From Exilibacterium tricleocarpae (GTDB lineage: Bacteria; Pseudomonadota; Gammaproteobacteria; Pseudomonadales; Cellvibrionaceae): 64,000 nt of DNA. Within the stretch, counting starts at the first letter, position 1, and each line of letters opens with the position of its first letter. The notes under the pieces are model-generated. The model saw only the letters and a list, made by a program, of their open reading frames with translations. It made no database searches and was not told the origin of the DNA. The translations under genes and the position numbers were made by a program. Below are positions 1 through 12,000 of this stretch, piece by piece. The stretch is from the NCBI RefSeq assembly GCF_007004655.1, contig NZ_ML660097.1, forward strand, positions 1 to 64,000, given 5' to 3'.

Positions 1-1
1 T

Positions 2-3000
2 GACGCCGGCGGCGGCAGCACAACATTTGACTACGACTTTACTTTCGTCGATGACCCCACTGATTCCCGGCGTTTCTTTGGCCACTACGACCGTGCTGAG
101 CAGGAGGAGTACCCGGGTAACGGTGTTCCGGAAGACGCCGTTGATCCCTATTCGCATTTTGCCGGCGGCACGACGGTCATGGTCGATGCCCTGGGTAATA
201 ATCGGGCCTTTTCGAATGATGCCCAGTATATCGAATGGCGGCTGGCGAACGGTTACTACGCCACTTACAGCGCCGGCCAGGCCGGCTCCGATCCAAGTTT
301 TCAGGCCCAGGTTGACGCTATCCGCAATGCTCACAGCCTGACCTACAGTTATCGTGCCGACGGTTACCTGACCGCGGTGGTCGACCAGCAGGGCTTGCAG
401 ACTCTCTATGAATACGACGCTGCCGATAATCTGGTTGCGGTGACCGACCGCAACGGTTTTGGGGCCACCAACAGCGACAGCAGTTATTACCGCGAGATCA
501 GAAGAGAGCTGGGTATCGTCGATAGTGCCGGCCAGGGTAAAGTGGTGGCCGAACTTAGCGAGGCTGAAAAAGCGCTTATTGTCGAGGCTTTTACCAGCCA
601 TTTTGAGTACGACGACAAGGGGAACCTGCTGGCGGCAACCGATAACGCAGATAACCTGACGACGTTTACCTACACCGGTTTCAACAAGATCGCCAGCAGC
701 ACTTCGGCAGTCGGCAATGCGCTGGTTAACAGTGACGATCAGCAATACCAGGAGCAACGAATTGAGCTGGGATACGCCGCGCTGATTGCCGATTTATCCG
801 CAGCGGATATCGAAGCTATCCTGACACTGCATACGACCTTTTTTGACTACGACACCAACCAAAACCTGATCGAGCGGCGCGATGCCGGCGGCGACATAAC
901 GCGTTTTGCCTACGACAGTTTCGGCAACCAGATCAAGCGCACCGTCTTTCTTGACGCCGGCGATTTGAGCGATCCCGACAAGCAGCAGGTGACACAGCTT
1001 TTTTATGATGCTTTCGGTAACAATATCCGCACCATCGACGCCGAAGGCAACGTAACCCACAGTGCATTTGACCAATTTGGGAACGTCACTCAGTTTATCG
1101 ACGGCAATGGCGGCGTCACGTCATTTACCTACGATGCGGACGATCGGCTGTTAAGCGTCACAGACCCGGAGGGACACACGACCACCAACACCTATGATGC
1201 GGTCGGCAACCGTATCAGTGTGACCGATGCCAACGGACATACGGTTACCCGTGTTTTTGATCGCAACAATAACCTGATTGCCACTGTTGACCCGTCGGAG
1301 ACCGACCCCCTGCAGGACCGCACCACCCGGTTCGAATACGATGTCGTGGGTAATCGCACGGTGAAAGTGGACGCCGAAGGCCGCCGCACCGAATTTACCT
1401 TCAACGGGCGCCGGGAACTCGTTGAGACCACCACTGCCGAAGTGGCCGGTGCGGATGGTGTCACGCCGATCCGCTACAGTTCTACATTTGCCTATGACGG
1501 GGAAGGCAACAGAATACGCACCACCAATAACCGCGGTTTTGCTACCGACATTCTCTATACCCGGAACAACCTGGTGCGCCAGCAGACCGATCCCGATGGC
1601 CAGGTTACCCGCATTGAGTACGACGCCAACAACAACCAACTTCGCGTTATTGCCGGCCTGCAGTTGGTGCCGGCCCTGCGGCAGGTGTTGACGTTCCGCT
1701 ACGATGAAGAGAATCAACTCGTCAGCCAGACCGATGCGGAGGGCAATGTCACCACCTTTGCCTATGACGCACCGGGTAATCGGGTCGCGTTTACGGACGC
1801 CAACGGCAATATAAACGAGTTCGAATACGACGGCAATAATCGCCTTGTTCGAGAAATTCGCCCCGAGGTGATCGATCCAATCACAGGCAATCCGGTGCGC
1901 TACACCGTAGAACATATTTTTGATGCCAACGGCAATGAAATCGAAACCATCGATGAAAATGGAAACAGCACCCGCTTCCTCTTTGATCGGGACGATAAAC
2001 TAGTGTTAGTGGAAGATGCAAACGGCGTTAAAACCGTTTTCCAATATGATTCCCGCGAAAATCGCACCGCTGTCATTGTCGGTGCGGATGTGACGGTTGA
2101 GGAGCCCGATCCCAATGCCGAGCCTGCCGTAGTGGTCCTGAGTTACGATGATTTCGAGACTGGTCTCGGCAACTATGTAGACGGCGGTGCCGATATGCAG
2201 CTCTACACCGGCGGCAGCTTTGCCCATCAGGGGAACAATGCCGCCAATATACAGGACAACAGTGGGGTTGCATCCTCCTTTTTTCACGGCGCCAGTTACG
2301 ATATCAGCGAGTTTTCGACCCTGGAAATCGACTTTTGGTATTACGCCGTCAGCATGGAAAACAACGAGGACTTCTTCGTGCAGTTGTGGGACGGCAGCAG
2401 TTGGCAGACCGTTGCGACCTTCGCCAGGGGCGTAGACTTTAGCAACAACGAGTTCAAGCGTGCCGTGGTTAGCATCTCCAGTAGAGACTATAACTTCTCG
2501 AGTGATGCGCGCGTGCGGTTTATGGCGGATGCCAGCAGCAATGGTGACGACATCTATATCGATGAAATTGAAGTGCGTGGGGTTGGTAATGTCGAAGACG
2601 CCGGCCGCAAAATTATTGTCAACAATGTTGACCAGGCAAAGTCTACCCGGTTTATTTACGACGAATTTAACCAATTGATCGGGCAAGTCGATGGCGTCGG
2701 TAACGCCCTGTCGCAAAGCGATGCGATGTTATACCGGCTGTTGCGCCAGGAGCTGGGCTTCGCCGCACTGGTGGCCGATTTGAGTCCGGCCGACCAGCAG
2801 GCGTTGAGTGATCTCTACACCCAGCGTTTTACCTACGACAAAGTCGGCAATCAACTCACCGCCCTCGACAACCTCCAGCGCACCACGGCCTTTCAATACG
2901 ACGCACTGAACCGCCTGGTTACCAATATCGATGCCTTGGGGCAAGCCACGCGTTTTACCTATGACGGCAACGCCAACCGTGTTTCCCAGCTTGATGCCGA

Positions 3001-6000
3001 GGGCCGCCTGAGTCGGTTTGACTTTGACAGTGTGGACCGGCTGACGGACACCATCGATCCGCTCGGGGTGGTGACACACCGCGATTACGACACTTTTGGT
3101 AACCTGACCGCGGAAACACGGGCTTTCGGCACCGATCAGGCGCGCACCACAAACTTTCAGTACGATCTGAATAACCGGGTCATTGCACAGGTCGATCCAG
3201 AGGGGCACAGCCAGGGTTTTGAATACGACGCGTTAGGCAACCGCATCCGTTTTACCGACGCTCGTGGCAACGACACACGATTTATTTACAATGCCTTAAA
3301 TCGCAATGTACGGATTCTCGATCCGCTCAGCTTTGAAACGCGGCTCGAGTATGACGGCGTGGGTAATCGCATCAGCCTGATCGATGCCCGCGGGGGGCTG
3401 GTGCGGTTTGAATACGATCCGGGTAACCGCCGTATTTCCACCACTGACGCGCAGGGTCGCACCACCACTTTTGCCTACGATGTACGTGGTAACCGTGTCG
3501 AAAGTCGCACTGCGGCGGGCACCGGCGATGAACAGCTGACGGTGTTCGACTACGATGCGGAGGGAAATTTGCGCCGCGTAATCGATGCCGAGGGCGGTAT
3601 TACTGAGAACGACTACGATCGGGTCTATAACCGCACAACGGCGACCGATGCCAATGGCAATGCAACGACGACCGAATTTGACGCCGTGGACCGTGTCGTG
3701 CGCGTCACCGATGCCGAAGGGCAGGTGACGCTATTTGCCTATGACGCCGTGGGTAACCGCCTGCTGCAAACCGATGCACTCGGGCGCAGCACACAGTTTG
3801 CCTATGACGACAATGATCGGTTGATCCGGCAGACAACCGCCGACAACATCGAGACGCAGTTCGGCTTTGATCTCGTGGGCAACCGTGTCACGGTGACTCG
3901 CGCTGCCAATACGCCCGAGGCGGCTACCGACACTTTTGGGTATGATCTCGACGACAGACTGGTTTCCCAAACTGATGCCGCCGGCAATACCACAACGTTT
4001 GCCTACGACGAGAATGATAACCGCACCCTGGTGACAGATGCCAATGGCAACACCAGTGTGTTTAGCTACGATGCCAATAACCGCGTGGTCGAGATTCAGG
4101 ACCCGGAGAGTAATATTGTCCGGTACACCTATGACGGCAACGGTAACCGCACCCAGGTGATCGATGCCCGCGGCCATGCGACTACCAGTTTTTACAATGC
4201 CAGCAACGAGGTAACCGTATCGGTCGATGCCGAGGGTTACGCCACGGCGTTCGTCTACGACAACAACGGCAATGTGGTGAGCCGCACACTGCATATGCAG
4301 CCGTTGCCCCTGCCTGTTGATCCGGCCAGTGCCCCCGTGCTGCCGGTAACAGCCGCAGATCAGACCACACTGTTTGAATACGACCGGCTCAGTCGTGTCG
4401 TCGCCAGTATCGACGCCGAGGGTTTTCGGACCGAATTCGCCTATGATGCGGTCGGCAACCGCCTGCAAACGCGCCAGTTCCGTAATCTCGCCGGCACTGA
4501 TATAGCCGTAACCCACAGCTACTATGACGCTGTCAATCGCGAGGTCGCCGCGATCACGGCGGAGGGTTACTTGACCGAGTACGCTTATGATGCGGTGGGC
4601 AACCGCACTCGTCGTACTCTGTTCGATCAGCGCGTGATCGTTCCGGCCAGCGGTTTGCCCGCGGGGCAGCCCGGTGATGCGGGCCGCACCGAGGTGTTTG
4701 CCTACGACCTTGTCAACCGGCAGGTGCGGGCCACCAGCGCGCTCGGCGTGGTCACCGACTTCGAATATGATAACCGCAGTAACCGCATTGCGATTATCGA
4801 GGCTGCCGGCAGCGACGAACAACGTATCACCCGGTTTGCCTATGACACGGCCGATCGCCTTATCGATACCATCGACGCCCAGGGCACGATCACGCGCTCT
4901 GTTCTCGATGCCAACGGCAATACGCTGGAGCGCCGCGACGCCTTCGCAACGGCCGCTGAGCGGGTGATCACATTCACTTTCGACGGCAATAACCGTGTTG
5001 TCAGCCAAACCGATGCGCTCGGCGCAGTCACCCGGTTTGTTTACGACGGCAATGGCAACCTGACTGCCAAAACCCTCGCCGCCGGCCTGCCGGAGACGCG
5101 TACCGAAACGTTTGAATACGACCGCGAAAACCGCCGCACAGCCGAGGTCAACGGCGCCGGTGAGGGCAGGGAGTTTGCCTACGACGGCGCCGGTAACCGG
5201 ATTCGGCTGACACTGGCGCCCGGGCTGGCCGAGGCGCGCACCAACACGTTTGAATACGATCGCGACAATCGCATGGTGGCGGGTGTGGACGGCGAGGGCG
5301 TGCGCACGGAATATCGCTACGACGGCGCCGACAACAAGATCGAAACTATCCAGGCGACCGCCATCGCGGGCCAGCAGCGGCATTCGTTCTATGTATATGA
5401 TCAGGACAATCGCCTGTTGCAGGTTACCGATCCGATCGGCGGTGTCACCGAGTACGAGTACGACGTGCTCGGCAATCAAACTCAGGTAACCGATGCCAAC
5501 GGCGGCATACAAACCAACAGTTTCGATAGTTTGGGGCGCCTGGTATCCACCGTGTCGGCGGGCGGCATACTGACCAGCAATACTTACGACCTGCGCGGCA
5601 ATACCACCAGCACGACGCAGTCCGCTGCCGACGGCACCGACGCCCGCCGCACCGTGTACGGCTATGATCTGCTCGATCGCCAGGTTTTGGTAACCGACCC
5701 TGAAGGATTCAGCACTACTTTCCAGTACGATGTGTTTGGCAATCAGACCCTGGTGACACATGGGCAATACTTGCCACAACCGGGAGATAGCGATTACGAC
5801 GCCGCCAAAGCCGCCCGCGCTATCGCCCAGGACAATGCCTTTACCTATGATGCGGCAGACCGCCTGCTCAGTCTCACCGACGGTGTCGGCAATATCACCG
5901 CCTACACCTACGATGCGGTGGGCAACCGCACCAGCGTTACCGAAGCCGCAAACAGCCAGCCGCGCCTGACAACGTTTACCTACGACCTGGCCAACCGCGT

Positions 6001-9000
6001 GCTGGAAACGTCCACTCCCGAGGGCGGTGTCAGCCGTAACAGTTACGATCAAACCGGTAACCGGGTGGCTGAGGCGAGACTGCAAAGCGACGACGGTACC
6101 ACCCAGGTATGGAGCACCACGACCTTTGAATACGACGGCAACGCCCGGCTCACGGCTCAGGTGGATTCCTATGGTACCCGCACGGAATTTATCTACGATG
6201 CCATGGGTAATCAATTGCTCATCCGCAGCGCTGCCGGCACGGCCGATGAGCGTGTCACCCGCAAGGAATACGATTTAAACAATAGAGTCAGCGCCGAAAT
6301 CGACGGAGAGACTAACCGCTCGGAATTCGCCTACGACAGCCTCGGCAATCGTATCAGGGTAACGGATGCCCTGGGTCGGGTCGCACGCTATTACTTTGAC
6401 GGCAGCAACAACCTGATTGCCATTCTGGACGCTGAGGGCTATGTGAACGCGTTTCTTTACGACGCGGCCGGTAACCGCAGCGGTGAAACGATTTTTATGA
6501 CGCGCTATACCGGACCCGTGGATGACTTCATCCCGCCGGTTGCGACACCTTCGGCCGATGATCGGGTGTTTACATCGGTGTTTGACGGTAATAGCCGGCT
6601 CGTGCAACGCATCGAGTCCGACGGCAGTACCACTCTGTTTGAATACGATGCCGCCGGCAACGTCAGTCGCGAGGTACAGTTTGCCGATACGGCGGCGCCG
6701 CGCCAGCTCAGTTACGTTTACGACCTGAATAACCGCCTGACGACATTTACCGACGTCGACGGCACCGTCACCACATTTACCTACGACGGGGCCAACAACA
6801 AGACCAGTGAAACGCTCAGTAATCCGCTGGAGCCCGGCGCCGTCCGGCAAACACTGTTTGAATATGATCTGAACAATCGCCTGGTGCGGGAGATATTTGA
6901 TCCGAGCGGTTTGAATCTGGTTCAGAGCATCGAATACGATCTGGTGGGCAACGCCATTGCCAACACCGATGCCAACGGTAATACCACGCGTTCCGAATAC
7001 GATTTGAACAACCGGGTTGTGCGCCAGGTAGACGCGCTGAACAACGACACCCTGATCAGCTACGATGCCGTGGGTAATCAAATCGCGGTTACCGACGCCA
7101 ACGGTAACACCCGCACCTTTGCCTATGACCGCAACAATCGCGTGGTTCTGGAAACCCTGCCGTCGGTTAGTCGCTACGCTATCGACGGCGGCTTTGAAGT
7201 CATAGTGCCGACCCTGGCGCGCAGCTACGATGCGGCCGGGAATGAAGTCCAGGTAGTGGATGCCGAGGGCAATATTACCACCCGTTACTTCGACAGCAAC
7301 GACCGACTGGTTGCCGAAATCAACGGCGACAATGCGTTCAGGGAGTTCACCTTCAACGCCGCCGGTGAAATGCTCAGCGAAACGCTGTATATGACCCGGT
7401 TGGCGGCCGCTGCCCAGGACCCCGCGGTCAGGCCCGCAGCGCCGGCGGGCGAGTCCCGCATCACAGCCATGGAGTACGATCTCCTGGGGCGGGTAACCCG
7501 CATTACCCTGCCGGCCATCACCGTGACCACATTGATCGATGCCGGCACCGACAGTCCGAGTTTTACCACCGCCACTGTCTCGCCCCAGGAGCTGTTTGCC
7601 TATGATGCGTATGGCAATCAAATTGAAATTATCGATCGCAATGGCAACCGCACGGTGGCCTACTATGATGCCAAGGACAGACTGGTCGCACAGGTTGACG
7701 GCGAGGGCTATCTCACCGAATTTGATTATGACTCCCAGGATAATGTGCTGGAGCAGCGCAATTATACACAGCGGCTGGACCTTGCCACGCTCGACCCGGC
7801 CGTGCGCCCGACACCGCCGGCGGGCGAAGTCTATCAGACCAACCGGGTTTACGATGTTGCCAATCGTTTGATCGAAGAGCACTCACCGCAGGTTGAAGTT
7901 TTCGATCCGGCAACACTCGCCACCAGCGTCGAGCGCGTCATCACCCGCTATACCTACGATGGGGTAGGCAACCAGACCAGCCGCACCCTGGCGGCAGACT
8001 CAGCCCAGATGCTTACCGAATACAGCTATTTTGACGCGCTCAACCGCGAGGTTGCGGTTATCGACGGCAACCGTGTGATCAATGTCTTCGGTTTCGATGC
8101 CAATGGCAACCAGACCCTGGCCAAGCGGTATTTCAATACCCTGGCGGTGGCTGTAGACCCGACCACGCTTGACGGCGGCACCAATTTTGCCGCCCTGGTG
8201 GCCGATAATGTAAACGACCAGGAAATAAGGCGTCTCTACGACGCGCTCAACCGTCTCAGTGCGGAAACCGAACTGATGGGCCCCGGTGGCGCCGATGATT
8301 TACTCAAAAGCTTTGGCTACGACGCCAACGGCAATCGCAGCCGGTCGGTCGATGAAGACGGCTTTGTGCAACAGTTCAGTTACGACAGCAATGGTAATCT
8401 ACTGCGTTCCATCAGCCCTGATAACAGCGGCTCGATCTACGAATACGATACGGCCGGCAACCAGATTTTTGCCTTTACCGGGCAGTTGGATTCGGTGCCG
8501 CTTCCCGCCTCCAATATCGGCGCGAGTCTGGGCGATTCACTGACTTTCGATTGGACGCTGCCGAGCGGTGCCAATGTCCAGTCTTATGTTGTTTACGATA
8601 CCGCGAGCCGCAGTGATCCGAATACCTATGCCAACCAGAGCGTCGTGCAGGGTACCTGGTTTAGCGAGACCGGCTCGGTGTCCATACCCACCAGTGCCCT
8701 GACTGCCGGTGATACCGTTTTTTTCCGGGTCGTGACCGAGGATGCCGTCGGCAGCCTGACCTGGACGGCCGAGCAATCGGTGACATTGCCGCCACGCATA
8801 AACGACATAGCCGTAGCCCAAACTGCTGCCGATACACTCGAGATCAGCGTGCAGTTTGATGCCGGTGTCGTCGATCCCGAAGTCGCCTTTGGCATGCCGG
8901 GCACAACCACGACGACGGTGTCTATGGTCGATCTCGGCGGCGGGCTGTACCGCGCGACGCTGACGGGTGTGACCAACCCTCAGGAACTGGCTTTCCGTAT

Positions 9001-12000
9001 CCAGTGGCAGGACGACACCGGTGCCGGTTACGCCAGTGAAGAGCTGCCGTTTGAGGCGCAGGGCGGTCACCTGGGTGTCAGTTCGGCGTTGACCGAGTCT
9101 ACCGTGATGGTCGGTGCCGATAACTTCTACCGGGTTAACGTCGATACCACGTTGCCGAGCGCTTTTGGCGGCGACCTGCTCGGTGTGTCCGCCACCTGGG
9201 TTAACAGCGCCGATGCTGGTATCCGCGGCAGTGCCAGTGTCGAGGGGATTGATAGCGGTCTCGGATTCGTCACTTTCCCGATTGTGATTGGGGCCGGTGA
9301 CAACGCGCTGGAAGCGGGCACCTATACAGTCACCCTGCGGGCTGTCGGTGAAGTCGAGGATACCATTCTCGACACGTTCGAAGTCACTGTCGGCAGCGGT
9401 CTGCTCACTGACACACGCCGCAGTGCGAGCTGGAGTGCGGCGCCGGTGGGTGACAGCCAGGTTGTTGTCGTCAACGGCGAGCGAGCCATGGCGGTGCGCG
9501 AAGGGAATCGGCTGGTGGTTGACCCGGGTCTCGACAACCCGGGCAGTGTCGACTACAGCGTCTTTTACGGCACCGCCTTCAGTGATACCCACACCACGAC
9601 TGTCACCTCGACCGAAATCACTGAGACGGACACCACCACCATGCCGCCGACGGTTACCGTGCTCGGGTATGACCTCAGTGTGTCGGCGGTTTTGTCCGCC
9701 GCCGAAGCCGCCGCCATTGACGGCGATGTGCGCCTGTCGTGGCGCGCGGCCGGCAGCGGCACCGAGTTTGCCAACGAAGTGGTTCTGGCGGCTACCGGTT
9801 CCACCTTCGAGACCACACTGGCGTTGCTGGCAGCCGGGCAATACGACTTAAAAATACATTACCTCAATAGCGCCGGTGAAGAGGTTATCGTGGATTGGTT
9901 GCGGGTGGATACGGCCGAGGCGACACTGGCAGTTACCGACAATTCGATTGCCGTTGCAGCGACGGAGACCAACGGCGCTATCAGCCTGTCTGCCGATGAC
10001 ACAGTCGATGTCGATCCCGGTCTTTACAGCGGGCCCCTGGATTTGGCCGCCGCTGCACTGACGTTGCAAACACTAGCCACCGGGAACCTCGGTGCAACGG
10101 TCCAGCGCGATGGCAGCGATACGGGCTACTTCGTGGAAAACCGCTACGATGCGCTCAATAATCTGATCGCCACCAACGGTGAAACCGGCGTCTGGCGTGA
10201 GTTTGGCGTAGATGCCAACGGCAATCGGGTAGTGACCCAAAGTTTTGGTGACGAGGGCGCACCCAATCCCATTACCAGCTTCAATGCCTATGACAGCCGC
10301 AATCGCGAGGTGGCGCAGTTCGCACCGCAAGTCGACGGGCAACAGGCGGTCACCCGTTTCGAGTACGATTTACAGGACAATATCACCTTGATTGTCGATG
10401 CCCTGGGCGGGCAGACACGCCGCACCTGGAATGCGCTGGGTAGTCAGTTGACCGAGCAGGACCAGCTTTTTAACACCACAACCTTTCGCTATGACCGGCT
10501 CGGTCGCAACACCGCCGAAATTGATGCGCTCGGCAACACGCAATACAAACGCTACGATAAGGTGGGCAACCTTATCCAGACCATCGACGGTAGGGGCGAC
10601 GCCGTCGACCACGTTTACGATGTGTTTGGCCGCCGCATTCAGATGTCCAATGCCCTCGGTCAAAGTGTCGATATGACCTATGATCAACGCGACCGCCTGG
10701 TGCGCGCCGAGGATGCCCTGGGTTTTGTTACCCGCTATGAATATGACGGGCGCGGTAACCGCACGCTGACAGTCGATGGCAACGGCAATGAATCGCGGCA
10801 GGTCTGGGACGGCCTGGGTCGGGTGGGGGAGACAGTCACCCGTCAAAACGGTCAGGCTATCAGCGAGCGCAACCAGTACGATGCCTACGGTAACCTGGTG
10901 GCTGAAGTGGACGGGGCGGGGCGGATCACGACAAAAGTGTACGGCGCTTTTGGCCGGTTGTTGCAGCAAATCGATGCCGGCGGCCGGATCACCGCTTTTG
11001 ACTATGATGAGCAGGGGCGGGTGGTGCGCGAGTTCAGCGCCAACGGCAAAGACATCCGCCGCAGTTACGACGCCGCCGGCCGCCTGCTGGCGGTCAACGA
11101 TGTCGGCACCGGTGTCAGCACTACTTACACCTACGACCTGGCCGGCAAGCGTCTCACCGAAGTGGTGACCACACCGGGTAATGCCCACAACCGCAATGTC
11201 AGCTATGCCTACGATGCCATCGGCCAAATGGTGCGCTGGGCCGATACGGTGACCGGCATGCAGACCAATTACAACTGGGACGCCGCCGGCAATCTGGCCC
11301 ACGCCTTTACCGATCTGGGCTACGATCCGGATAACGAGGGGCTGGCTGCCGGCACGCGATTTGTCGATCACCAGTACAGTTACGACGCCAACAACCGCGT
11401 GATCCAACAAACCCAGCGCGGTGCCATTGAGGTCCAGTACAGTTACGACGCCGCCGGTAACCGGGTGATGGTCAATCACCAGGGTACGGTCACCGATTAC
11501 CTTTTCGATGCTAACGGCCGTGTTATTCGCGCTGAAAGCGGTGGCACCGTCACCGCCGACTGGGCTTATGACAATGTCGGCAACGTCACGCGCTTTCGCA
11601 CCTTCGATGCGAGCGGTGCGGTGGACAAGGTCACCACCAGACAGTATCACGAGAACAACCGTAACTTTTTCACCAACGACGACGGCCAACAGACCACACT
11701 CACCCTCGATGGCGCCGGCAATGTCACCCGCACCAAACTGGTCGACGACGGCGATACTTTCTACTTCGACCATATCTACAACGCCGCCGGTCAGGAAACC
11801 CGAATCAATGCCCGCGGTAAAGACGTCGGCGGCCGCACCATTAATAACTATGACGTCAACGACAACCTGGTTGAACTCGACAAAGGGGAGGGTGACAACC
11901 AGGACCGGCGCGAACTGCTGCGCTTTGTCTACAACAACGACGGCCAGATTCTCTATCGATTCAACGACACCGGCAAGGGCGATGATATTTTCGAAACCGA

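Noticed and set aside
3731-6214. Long open frame on the minus strand opposite the YD-repeat gene (827 codons), and similar ones at 8537-9841 and 10370-12778
   Set aside because: The repetitive, GC-rich codons of the YD repeats keep the antisense frame free of stops. The antisense protein is itself a repetitive shadow (Val/Gly/Ile-rich) with no domain signature.
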